This document shows, in pieces, positions 7,708 through 15,196 of a stretch of 57,892 nucleotides of DNA. The notes below the pieces were generated by a model. That model did no database searches. It saw nothing but the letters and a program-made list of their open reading frames with translations, and was not told where the DNA came from. Where the stretch lies: positions 1-57,892 of the forward strand of contig DBRU01000110.1 in assembly GCA_002306375.1 (NCBI GenBank), read 5' to 3'. Source of the DNA: Faecalibacterium sp. UBA1360. GTDB taxonomy: Bacteria; Bacillota; Clostridia; Oscillospirales; Ruminococcaceae. Within the stretch, counting starts at the first letter, position 1. Every line of letters starts with the position of its first letter. A program made the translations under genes and the position numbers.

Positions 7708-8597
7708 GATTTACCGGCGTCAGAGCCTGCTCGACGCCGATACAGAACCACGACTGCACGCACCGCAGCCATGATGCTGCCAAAAACAGACAGGACCAGC
7801 ATAACAGCGGCACTCAGCCGCTGCATATCCAGGGCCAGAAACCAGTTGTTCAAAAGATGTGGGAGCAGGTAGATACTGTCCGGCGGATAGTTGCCTGCCA
7901 GAAGCCAGGCTTCCCGAAAGACCCGGAAGCACCCGATGATTCCAAACAAGGAGGCCAAGCCCAAGGAAGGCGGTAGGGCCGGCAATGTAATGTACAAAAA
8001 GGAACGCCACGGCCCGGCCCCGTCTATGGCGGCGGCCTCATACAGGACCTTGGGGATGCTGCACAACCCGGCCATCCAGATGAGGAGCGTGTAGCCGAGA
8101 TTCTTCCAGATAAAGGTGGCAACCAACACCCCAAACACGGCATCGCTTTTTAGAAAGGAAACGGATGGCAACCCGAAATGTTCAAGCCAGCTGTTCAGCA
8201 GCCCGACGTCCTCGAACAAGATTTTCCAGGTCAACGCGATTCCCGCTACGGGCAACGCGGGGGGAAGAAGGAGCAAGGGCTGTACATATCGGCTGCGCGG
8301 CAGCAAAAGCCAGAGCAGCCAGGCCAGCAGCAAACCTGTTCCCAGCAACAACGGCAGACAGGTGCCCAGAAAGCACAAGGTGTTTTTGGCTGCCAAGCGG
8401 AATGCAGAATTTTGCAGAACACTTTTGTAATTGTCCAGCATGACAAAACTGCTCCGCCTTGCATCGGAAAAACTCCACACGGCAATTTCCCCAAAGGGTA
8501 CCAGATAAAACAGGCAGGTCCCGGTCAAGCTGGGCGCAAGAAAGGCCCAGGGGAGCAAGCCGCGGTGACGGCTTCCAAAAGCGATCTTTATTTTCAT
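7704..8597 (-). CDS. ABC sugar-type permease, MalF-like
   Basis: 297 residues from ATG 8597, chosen because AAGGAGGG stands 7 bp before it; an earlier ATG at 8621 lacks a ribosome site. Six membrane segments are visible. The EAA loop is YEAAAIDGAGPWRSFLYITLP, the hallmark of MalF-type permeases. First gene of the four-gene operon. The promoter at 8622-8668 carries the same repeat element as the lipoprotein gene, which links the two units. The predicted 5' leader is short, about 18 nt. Confidence 0.9.
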   Translation of the reverse strand: MKIKIAFGSRHRGLLPWAFLAPSLTGTCLFYLVPFGEIAVWSFSDARRSSFVMLDNYKSVLQNSAFRLAAKNTLCFLGTCLPLLLGTGLLLAWLLWLLLPRSRYVQPLLLLPPALPVAGIALTWKILFEDVGLLNSWLEHFGLPSVSFLKSDAVFGVLVATFIWKNLGYTLLIWMAGLCSIPKVLYEAAAIDGAGPWRSFLYITLPALPPSLGLASLFGIIGCFRVFREAWLLAGNYPPDSIYLLPHLLNNWFLALDMQRLSAAVMLVLSVFGSIMAAVRAVVVLYRRRAGSDAGKS

Positions 8598-8621
8598 GGG
8601 AAAACCCTCCTTATACAGCAA

Positions 8622-8668
8622 AGTTTACCGGGCAAAAGCTGAAAAAATCCTGTAAGCATCTCAAAGAA
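8622..8668 (-). promoter_or_regulatory. Regulated promoter of the permease-adaptor operon, copy of the element at 2251-2298
   Basis: On the minus strand TTCTTTGAG (8668-8660) and TTTTTTCAG (8647-8639) stand 21 bp apart and enclose GCTTACAGGA. The 16-mer GCTTACAGGATTTTTT is at 8657-8642. The -10 TAAACT (8627-8622) starts 11 bp after the second repeat, and the -35 is GGATTT (8650-8645) with a 17-bp spacer. Both the -35 sequence and the spacing are identical to the lipoprotein promoter. Confidence 0.72.
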
Positions 8669-8892
8669 AATGAGAAGCGGGTCGGATCGCCAATAAAAAA
8701 CGATATGGCAGGGCTCCTCCAAGTCGGTGCATGCAAAACTGTCTCAGAAGTACATGATTTTACGTATTCAAGGGTCTGTTTATATTCCGCTTGGTATGAT
8801 ACAATAAATTCGCGGTTTAGGTTTATAAGATACTTTGATATAGACGGAACCCACTCAAAAAGCAATAAACGGAATTGAAGGAGGAAAGCGAT

Positions 8893-9141
8893 ATGAAAAA
8901 TGTACTCATTTCCATGGCGGTAATGTTCCTGCTTGCCGTATTCCCCGGCGGAGGTTTTTGGGCACTGCTTTCAAACCTGATTGGCGGCGGAGTGTCTGAA
9001 ACATACTTGTATCCCATCTATGGGGGCATTATCCTGTTGACGGGCTTCGTTGTCGGCTGCACGTCGGTGGTGTTGAATGAAATCAAGGCCCTCAAAGAGG
9101 AGATCAAAAGTCTTAAGGAACAGGCAACAGAAAAAGAATAA
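8893..9141 (+). CDS. Small membrane protein with C-terminal coiled coil
   Basis: 82 residues from ATG 8893, preceded by AAGGAGGAAAG. Two hydrophobic segments lie at about residues 4-22 and 37-57, separated by a Gly-rich link. The charged C-terminal helix LNEIKALKEEIKSLKEQ has a heptad pattern. I do not recognise a family. It is alone between the permease-operon promoter (divergent) and a terminator at 9238. TATGAT/TACAAT sequences at 8795-8805 may be its -10 but have no good -35. The 295 bp between 8597 and 8893 otherwise hold only the divergent promoters. Confidence 0.75.
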   Translation: MKNVLISMAVMFLLAVFPGGGFWALLSNLIGGGVSETYLYPIYGGIILLTGFVVGCTSVVLNEIKALKEEIKSLKEQATEKE

Positions 9142-9237
9142 CAGCGTACATGACGGCGCGACAAAAAGGCATGGGCGAAATGCGTCGCTTCGTTGACGAC
9201 GGATTCTCGAGGCGGTCCGCTTTACTTTCGAACAACA

Positions 9238-9285
9238 AAACAGGCGGTATGCTGCCCTTATCGGGAGCATATCGCCTGTTTTTGT
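9238..9285. terminator. Bidirectional intrinsic terminator
   Basis: AAACAGGCGGTATGCT (9238-9253) pairs with AGCATATCGCCTGTTT (9266-9281), with one G-T wobble, and TTTTTGT follows. It serves the small membrane protein and, on the other strand, the YitT gene, where the tail is TTTTGTTGTT. The stretch 9142-9237 shows no other feature. Confidence 0.88.
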
Positions 9286-9343
9286 CAGCAACCGCAAAGG
9301 CTGACTTCGCTATTTGCCGGGGAAATATGCCGATCGAAAAAAA

Positions 9344-10276
9344 TCAGATCGTGCGGAAGCCCTTGCCGATGATCTCGCTGCTGTTGACGATCGTGATAAA
9401 GGCGTGGGGATCGCTTACCCGCAGGAAGGTGCGCAGCAGCGCCGCCTGGTGGCGGGTCAACACGGTCATCAGTACGTGGGTGGTATCGTGGGTGTACGCG
9501 CCGCTGGCGATCTGTTCGGTGGCCGAGCGGTTCAAACTGGTGACGATGAAGTCACGCACCGGCTCGGGGTTTTTGGTCACGACTGTGCACACCTTGCGCA
9601 GGTTCAGGCTTTCAATGGCGCTGTCCACAACGGTGGATTTGAGGATCATACCCAGGATACAGTACAAGCCGGTCTGCGGACCGTACAGATAGGCGGCCAC
9701 CAGCACGATGCCCAAGTCGCTGATCATCAGGGCGCGACCGATCTCCAGGCTTGTGTACTTGTTCAGGATCATGGCCACAATGTCGGTGCCGCCCGTGGAA
9801 GCGCCGATGTTGAACACGATGGCGCTGCCCACCGCCGGCAAAATGACCGCGAAGCACAGCTCCAGGAACATATCCTGAGACAAAGCGTGCTGCATGGGGA
9901 AGACCCCTTCGCAAAGGCTCACATACAAAGAAATCGCGAAGGAAGAGTAGATGGTCCAGCCCATGGCCTTGGCGCCTAAGAATACGAAGCCCAAAACCAC
10001 TAAAGCGGCGTTGATGATCCACATAAAGCCGCCCACCGGCAAACTGGGGAACAACGTGGCCAGAATGATGGACAGACCCGACGTGCCGCCAAAGGCAAAG
10101 TGGTTGGGGGTTTTGAAAAAGTGGATGCCGGCGGCTGTCAGAAACAGCCCGGCGTTGAGCAGGGCGAAGAATTTCAGGTTGTTGGCCATGTTTTGCTTGC
10201 CCATCTGCCGTCGCAGGTCTCGCAAAACGGCGTATGCCTTGGCGTTGTTGGTCTGGTCGATCTTTTTCGTGCTCAT
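9344..10276 (-). CDS. YitT family membrane protein (DUF2179)
   Basis: 310 residues from ATG 10276, preceded by AAGGGGAA; a longer reading from 10408 has no ribosome site and a low-complexity N-terminus. Six hydrophobic segments lie in residues of about 30-215, including FGGTSGLSIIL and IGASTGGTDIVAMIL, a repeat typical of the family. The C-terminal 90 residues form the soluble DUF2179 domain (KVCTVVTKNPEPVRDFIV... ITIVNSSEIIGKGF). Function is unknown for most members. Monocistronic; promoter at 10420-10448. Confidence 0.92.
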   Translation of the reverse strand: MSTKKIDQTNNAKAYAVLRDLRRQMGKQNMANNLKFFALLNAGLFLTAAGIHFFKTPNHFAFGGTSGLSIILATLFPSLPVGGFMWIINAALVVLGFVFLGAKAMGWTIYSSFAISLYVSLCEGVFPMQHALSQDMFLELCFAVILPAVGSAIVFNIGASTGGTDIVAMILNKYTSLEIGRALMISDLGIVLVAAYLYGPQTGLYCILGMILKSTVVDSAIESLNLRKVCTVVTKNPEPVRDFIVTSLNRSATEQIASGAYTHDTTHVLMTVLTRHQAALLRTFLRVSDPHAFITIVNSSEIIGKGFRTI

Positions 10277-10419
10277 CACAGATTCCCCTTCGCGTGCGTT
10301 GTTGATGCAAGGCCCTCGGCCGCAAGATCCGCAGCGGCCGCCAGCTTCGTCGTTGACAAACGCGCCGGTCTTTGTTATGGTTTCGATAGATGGCGCGGTC
10401 GGCTTCAACGTTCGCCCTT

Positions 10420-10448
10420 ATTGTAGCATAGGCGCTTGCGCTTTTCTA
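10420..10448 (-). promoter_or_regulatory. Promoter of the YitT gene
   Basis: On the minus strand the -35 is TAGAAA (10448-10443), the spacer is 17 bp and the -10 is TACAAT (10425-10420). It leaves an approximately 140-nt leader up to ATG 10276 in which I see no known riboswitch. The sugar-kinase gene is divergent, and its own promoter is not clear in the 230-bp gap. Confidence 0.55.
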
Positions 10449-10506
10449 CTGCGAACGAATATTTTTGCCGCGAAAATCCACAGCCATGAAGGAAAGAGGA
10501 TTTGCC

Positions 10507-11442
10507 ATGATTTATACCGTCACGCTGAATCCGGCCCTGGACAAGACTGCCGTGGTGGAAAATTTTTGCCTGGATACCGTCAATCGCATCAAAGACCTGC
10601 GCACCGACCCGGGCGGCAAGGGCATCAATGTGTCTAAATTGCTGGCGGCCTGGGGCGTATCGGGGACGGCGCTGGCCCTTTTGGGCGGCGGGACCGGGGC
10701 CCGCATTGCACAGGAACTGGCGCGGCAGGGCATTCCTGTATGGTGCGAGGAATCCGCCGGGGAGACCCGCACCAACCTGAAGCTCATCGATCCTGTGCGG
10801 GGCACCCACACCGACATCAACGAACCCGGCCCCGTCGCAGACCCGGACGCTTTGCACCGGCTGCTTGTGCGCCTGACAGACGCCGTAAAACCGGGGGACA
10901 TCGTGGTTTTGTCCGGCAGTCTGCCGGCCGGCGCGCCCGTCAACACCTACCGCACGTGGGCCGCCGAGACGGCACAGGCCGGGGCCCGTGTGTTTTTGGA
11001 TGCGGACGGGCCGGCGCTGGCCGAAGGCGTGCAGGCGGCGCCGTACCTGCTCAAGCCTAATGACGCCGAACTCTCCCGCCTGGTGGGGCGGGAACTGCAC
11101 GATCCGGCGGATGTGGCCCGGGCCGGGCAGACGCTTCTGGACGCAGGCGTTCGACGCGTGGTTGTGTCCATGGGCGGCCGCGGTGCGGTGTTCCTGACCG
11201 GGAGCGGCGCGTTGTATGCGCCGGCGCTTTCGGTGCCTGTGGGCAGCACGGTGGGGGCGGGGGACAGCGTGGTCGCCGCTCTGGCCGCAGCGCTGGCGCA
11301 GGAGCTGGACGAAGAACAGACGGTCCGTCTGGCCATGGCGGCCGGTGCGGCGGCCGTGCAGTGCAGCGGCACCCAGACCCCGGACCCGGATGCGATTCGG
11401 CGGTTGATATCTCGCGTGGAATTTACCTCTTTGCAATATTGA
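10507..11442 (+). CDS. PfkB-family sugar-phosphate kinase (1-phosphofructokinase / tagatose-6-phosphate kinase)
   Basis: 311 residues from ATG 10507, preceded by GGAAAGAGGA. It begins MIYTVTLNPALDKT, as in FruK/LacC. Signature 1 is GGKGINVSKLLAAWG near residue 35. The C-terminal signature GAGDSVVAAL carries the catalytic base Asp253. The protein phosphorylates a hexose phosphate at C1 or C6 in the cytosol. The beta-galactosidase immediately downstream would fit the tagatose-6-phosphate route, but the sequence alone does not decide between LacC and FruK. The next gene starts 26 bp after the stop, so they are one operon. Confidence 0.88.
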   Translation: MIYTVTLNPALDKTAVVENFCLDTVNRIKDLRTDPGGKGINVSKLLAAWGVSGTALALLGGGTGARIAQELARQGIPVWCEESAGETRTNLKLIDPVRGTHTDINEPGPVADPDALHRLLVRLTDAVKPGDIVVLSGSLPAGAPVNTYRTWAAETAQAGARVFLDADGPALAEGVQAAPYLLKPNDAELSRLVGRELHDPADVARAGQTLLDAGVRRVVVSMGGRGAVFLTGSGALYAPALSVPVGSTVGAGDSVVAALAAALAQELDEEQTVRLAMAAGAAAVQCSGTQTPDPDAIRRLISRVEFTSLQY

Positions 11443-11468
11443 GCTGAGCAGAAAAGGAGAATCTTGCC

Positions 11469-13508
11469 ATGAACGATCGGTACCAAACCCTGACGAGCCT
11501 GCCTGCCGTATTGCGCGGCGGTGACTATAACCCCGATCAATGGCTGGACCGCCCGGATATTCTGGAACAGGACATCCGCCTGATGCATGAAGCCGGCGTC
11601 AACACGGCCACGCTGGGGGTGTTTTCCTGGACGGCGTATGAGCGCGCGGATGGGGAGTATGATTTCGCCTGGCTCAAAGAGCGCATGGATGCACTGTACG
11701 CGGCAGGGATCTGCACCGAACTGGCAACCCCGTCCGGTGCAAAACCCAACTGGCTGGCCAAGGCAAACCCCGAGATCCGCCGTGTTCAGGTGGATGGTCG
11801 CCGTGACAAGCAGGGCAGACGGCACAACCACTGTTATTCTTCGCCGGTCTACCGCCGCAAGGTCGCGCAGCTGCTGGAACGCCTGTGCGACGCCGTGGGC
11901 GACCATCCGGGCCTGATTGCCTGGCATTTGTCCAACGAGCTGGGTGGGGCCTGCCATTGCCCGCTGTGCGCCGAACGGTTTCGGACCTGGCTTCGGCGGC
12001 GTTATCACAACGACATCGACGAGGTCAACAAGGCATGGTGGACCGGCTTCTGGAGCCATATCTATACCGATTTTGACCAGATCGACCCGCCTTTTGACAA
12101 CGGCGAGCAGAGCGTCAACGGTCTTTTGCTGGACTGGCGGCGCTTTACCACCTGGAACGCGGCGGACTACCTGGACACCGAGATCGAAGTGCTTCGCCGC
12201 CGCACGCCCAACATCCCGCTGACCACCAATTTCATGTCTTATTATCCCGGGTTCGACTACCATGTCCTGGCCCAAAAACTGGATTTTGTCAGCTGGGACG
12301 CCTACCCCCAATGGGGCGAGCCGGGTCATGACGATACCGATGTGGCCATCCGTACGGCGTTCGAGCACGCCTTGATCCGCGGGTGTAAGCCGGGACGGCC
12401 CTTCCTGCTCATGGAATGTACCCCGAGCCTTGTAAACTGGCACGCGTACAACAAGCTCAAACGTCCTGGCGTCAATCGTTTGGCCGGGTTGCAGGCGGTG
12501 GCCTGCGGCGCCGACGGCGTGCAGTATTTCCAGTGGCGGGCCGGGCGCGGCGGTGTCGAGCAGTTCCACGGGGCGGTGGTCGGCCATGACGGCCGGTCCG
12601 ACCACCGGGTGTTCCGGGACGTGACTGCCCTCAATGAGGATCTGGGCCGCCTGGCCGGCGTGTGCGGCAGTTATACGCAGGCCGGCGCCGCGCTGCTGTT
12701 CGACTGGGACAGCCGCTGGGCGCTGGAGGACGCCTGGGGATTTCAGAAGCAGGACAAAAAACTGCGGGAATGCGCGGTCCGCCTGTATGCGGGGCTTAAC
12801 CGGCACGGCGTGGACGTCGAGGTGCTTGGCCCCGAAGCCGGGTGGGAGACATACCCCCTGGTCGTACTGCCTATGCTCTATCTGACAAAGCCGGGCTTTG
12901 CGCAGCGTTTGGATGCGTATGTGCGCAGCGGCGGCGTGGCGGTGGCTACCTACATGCTGGGATATGTGGGCCCTACCACGCTGGCGCACCTGGGTGGTTT
13001 CCCCGGCGAAGGGCTCAAAGACCTGTTCGGCGTGACGGCCCGAGAGATCGACACCCTGTATCCGCAGGACCAAAATGCCGCAATCTGGGGCGACGGGGCA
13101 AATACGCCCATTGTTGATTACTGCGAACTTCTGGAACTTGCCGATGACACCGAGGTGCTGGCCCGTTATGCCGACGATTTTTATGAGGGAACGCCTGCCG
13201 TGACCCGCCGTGCCGTCGGCCGCGGGGCCGCTTATTACATCGGGGCCCGTCTGGACGCGGTAGGCGACGAGCGCGTGCTGTGCCGTGCCTTGCGGGACGC
13301 CGGTCTGCCGGATGAACTGCTGCCCGACGGCATCGAATATCACTGCCGCCGCAACGGCACGGAGCGCTGGCATTTCTACCTCAATACCGCCGAAAAGCCG
13401 CGCCGCGTCCGACTGCCCGCCGGCGTGGAGGCTTTGACCGGCAGGCCGGTGGGCGGCGAAGAAGAACTGTCCGCTTTGGGCGCAGCCGTGGTGCGTGAGG
13501 GGCGCTGA
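11469..13508 (+). CDS. GH42 beta-galactosidase
   Basis: 679 residues, the usual length for glycoside hydrolase family 42; no signal peptide, so cytoplasmic. The catalytic barrel covers about residues 10-385. The acid/base is Glu157 in WHLSNELG and the nucleophile is Glu316 in LLMECTPS. A cysteine cluster just after Glu157 (CHCPLC, with an earlier HNHCYSSP) fits the zinc site of the family. The trimerisation domain follows (about 390-600), then a small beta domain. It probably hydrolyses lactose or galacto-oligosaccharides. The ribosome site is AAAAGGAG, and it is the second gene of the kinase operon. Confidence 0.94.
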   Translation: MNDRYQTLTSLPAVLRGGDYNPDQWLDRPDILEQDIRLMHEAGVNTATLGVFSWTAYERADGEYDFAWLKERMDALYAAGICTELATPSGAKPNWLAKANPEIRRVQVDGRRDKQGRRHNHCYSSPVYRRKVAQLLERLCDAVGDHPGLIAWHLSNELGGACHCPLCAERFRTWLRRRYHNDIDEVNKAWWTGFWSHIYTDFDQIDPPFDNGEQSVNGLLLDWRRFTTWNAADYLDTEIEVLRRRTPNIPLTTNFMSYYPGFDYHVLAQKLDFVSWDAYPQWGEPGHDDTDVAIRTAFEHALIRGCKPGRPFLLMECTPSLVNWHAYNKLKRPGVNRLAGLQAVACGADGVQYFQWRAGRGGVEQFHGAVVGHDGRSDHRVFRDVTALNEDLGRLAGVCGSYTQAGAALLFDWDSRWALEDAWGFQKQDKKLRECAVRLYAGLNRHGVDVEVLGPEAGWETYPLVVLPMLYLTKPGFAQRLDAYVRSGGVAVATYMLGYVGPTTLAHLGGFPGEGLKDLFGVTAREIDTLYPQDQNAAIWGDGANTPIVDYCELLELADDTEVLARYADDFYEGTPAVTRRAVGRGAAYYIGARLDAVGDERVLCRALRDAGLPDELLPDGIEYHCRRNGTERWHFYLNTAEKPRRVRLPAGVEALTGRPVGGEEELSALGAAVVREGR

Positions 13509-13548
13509 AACCGACCGTCCGGCCCGCAAGGGAAAGAAAGGAACTGCC

Positions 13549-14736
13549 ATGCAGTATCGTAAAGACAAGACCGGCCGCCCGCTTTCCGTTCTGGGTTACG
13601 GATGCATGCGCTTTACGCGCAAAGGCGCGGGCATAGACCTGGACAAAGCCGAAAGGGAAGTGCTTGCGGCCATTGACGCCGGCGTCAACTATTTTGACAC
13701 CGCCTACATTTACCCGGGCAACGAGGCCGCGCTGGGCGAGATCCTGGCTCGCAACCATTGCCGGGACAAGGTGTACATCGCCAGCAAACTGCCCCAGTAC
13801 CTGGTGCGCAGCCCGGCGGACCTGGACCGTTATTTCGGCGAACAGCTGCGCCGGTTGCAGACAGAGCGCATCGACTATTATCTCATGCACATGCTCACCG
13901 ATGTGGAAAGCTGGCATAAAATGGAGAAGGCCGGCGTGCGGGAATGGCTGGCCCAAAAACAGGCCGCGGGGCAGATCGGCCAGGTAGGGTTTTCCTTCCA
14001 CGGCAACACCGCCATGTTCCTGCGTTTGCTGGATGTGTACGACTGGGATTTTTGCCAGATCCAATACAATTATATGGATGAGTACAGCCAGGCCGGTCGG
14101 GCAGGGTTGGAAGCTGCGGCGCATAAAGGGTTGCCTGTCATCATCATGGAACCGCTGCGCGGCGGCAAACTGGTGAACCTTCTGCCCGAAACCGCCCGCC
14201 GACGCTTTGCCCAAAGCGGCAGGGACTGGACCCCGGCCGAGTGGGCGCTGCGCTGGCTGTGGGACCAGCCCCAGGTGACCTGCGTTTTGTCCGGCATGAA
14301 CAGCCTGGATATGCTCGCCGAAAACTGCCGCATTGCAGACAGTGCGCGTCCCGAAGACTTGACCCCCGAGGACAAGGCGTTGCTGGCGCAGGTGAAAGCA
14401 GACGTTGAAGCGAAGGTAAAGGCCCCTTGTACGGGCTGTGGTTACTGCATGCCATGTCCCAAGGGGGTGGATATTCCGGGCGCGCTGCGCTGCTATAACG
14501 AGATGTATACCGAAAACAAGCGGACCGGTCGCAGGGAATACTGGCAGGTGGTGTCGCTTCGCCGCAAGGCGGCGTTTGCCACCCAGTGCGTGGGGTGCGG
14601 CGCGTGTGAGAGCCATTGCCCGCAGCACTTGCCCATCCGTGCGCTGCTTAAAGAGGCTGACCGCGCCCTGCGCCCGCCCCATTACCGGGTGGCCACCTGG
14701 GTGGCGCGCCGTTGGCTGTTCGGCCGCGAGCGCTGA
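13549..14736 (+). CDS. Aldo/keto reductase with C-terminal 4Fe-4S domain
   Basis: 395 residues from ATG 13549, 40 bp after the galactosidase stop, ribosome site GGAAAGAAAGGA. The N-terminal TIM barrel carries NYFDTAYIYPGNE (catalytic Asp and Tyr) and DYYLMHMLTD. The C-terminal extension has two cysteine sets, CTGCGYCMPCPKG (about 291-303) and CVGCGACESHCP (about 347-358), which should bind one or two 4Fe-4S clusters. Ferredoxin-fused reductases of this type are common in Clostridia; the substrate is unknown. Last gene of the sugar operon. No obvious terminator follows before the promoter at 14764. Confidence 0.92.
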   Translation: MQYRKDKTGRPLSVLGYGCMRFTRKGAGIDLDKAEREVLAAIDAGVNYFDTAYIYPGNEAALGEILARNHCRDKVYIASKLPQYLVRSPADLDRYFGEQLRRLQTERIDYYLMHMLTDVESWHKMEKAGVREWLAQKQAAGQIGQVGFSFHGNTAMFLRLLDVYDWDFCQIQYNYMDEYSQAGRAGLEAAAHKGLPVIIMEPLRGGKLVNLLPETARRRFAQSGRDWTPAEWALRWLWDQPQVTCVLSGMNSLDMLAENCRIADSARPEDLTPEDKALLAQVKADVEAKVKAPCTGCGYCMPCPKGVDIPGALRCYNEMYTENKRTGRREYWQVVSLRRKAAFATQCVGCGACESHCPQHLPIRALLKEADRALRPPHYRVATWVARRWLFGRER

Positions 14737-14763
14737 ACCCTGCCGAAAAATTGCGCCGCTTGC

Positions 14764-14791
14764 TTGACAACCCAAAAATCCATGTTACAAT
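14764..14791 (+). promoter_or_regulatory. Strong promoter of the leader RNA and polyamine operon
   Basis: Consensus -35 TTGACA (14764-14769), 16-bp spacer, -10 TACAAT (14786-14791). The predicted start is about 14798, about 400 nt before the first start codon of the operon. Confidence 0.8.
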
Positions 14792-14797
14792 AAAGCC

Positions 14798-15164
14798 AAT
14801 GTGCGTGGGGCGGCTTTGCCCGCCTTCCATGCAAATGAGTTTGGCCGGGCGCCTGTACGGGGCGCCTAAAGCTCATCGGACAGGGCTGGCCGCTGCCGCG
14901 TGTGATGTAAGGCATCACAACATTATTGATCGGGCGTTGTGCCCGCAAAATTTTATAAGTTGGTCACTTGAATAACCCCGTGCGGATGCACACCACTTGT
15001 GAAACGTCAATAAGAGTCGCAGAGAAGCCAGACCCATTTGCTGGAACCCTCTAAAGAACGTAAAGACGAAAAATTGCAGTCGGCTTTGCCGTGCCCGGTC
15101 CAACCGGGTCAAGTTCTGCTGATCACAGGCGGTGTGCCCCCAAGGGCGCGCCGCCTGCTTTTTT
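14798..15164 (+). ncRNA. Candidate structured leader / non-coding RNA upstream of speA
   Basis: About 370 nt lie between a strong promoter and an intrinsic terminator and contain no plausible gene. Several compact hairpins can be drawn: GGCGCC/GGCGCC near 14850; GTGATG-TAAGG-CATCAC (14901-14917); CGGGC-GTTGT-GCCCG (14930-14944); GTGC-GGAT-GCAC (14980-14991); CGGC-TTT-GCCG near 15080; CCCGG-TCCAA-CCGGG near 15095. Unpaired A-rich joints separate them. I found no RNase P, tmRNA, SRP, T-box or SAM signature. It could be a stand-alone RNA such as a raiA-type motif (unverified) or a polyamine-operon attenuator. Confidence 0.6.
15126..15164 (+). terminator. Intrinsic terminator or attenuator before speA
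   Basis: A 14-bp stem CAGGCGGTGTGCCC (15126-15139) pairs with GGGCGCGCCGCCTG (15144-15157) across a CCAA loop, followed by C and six T (15159-15164). Only 32 bp separate it from the speA ATG, too little for another promoter, so operon expression must read through it. GCACACC (14988-14994) could pair with GGTGTGC (15131-15137) in the 5' arm as an antiterminator; this is speculative. Confidence 0.85.
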
Positions 15165-15196
15165 GTCTGCGCGGGTGTGGCCGGCTGGAAAGAGGG

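Noticed and set aside
8795..8805. A confident promoter for the small membrane protein
   Set aside because: TATGAT and TACAAT overlap here, but no -35 of useful quality lies 16-18 bp upstream; left only as a remark in the gene entry.
10947..13568. An 873-codon open frame on the minus strand, opposite the kinase and galactosidase genes
   Set aside because: Same reason: an antisense shadow of GH42 and PfkB genes with catalytic residues in place.
14798..15164. Leader RNA as RNase P, tmRNA, SRP RNA, T-box or purine riboswitch
   Set aside because: None of the diagnostic sequences (GAGGAAAGTCC, tag frame with tRNA-like ends, GGAAGCAGCC, the T-box AGGGTGGAACCGCG, purine-riboswitch loops) is present on either strand.
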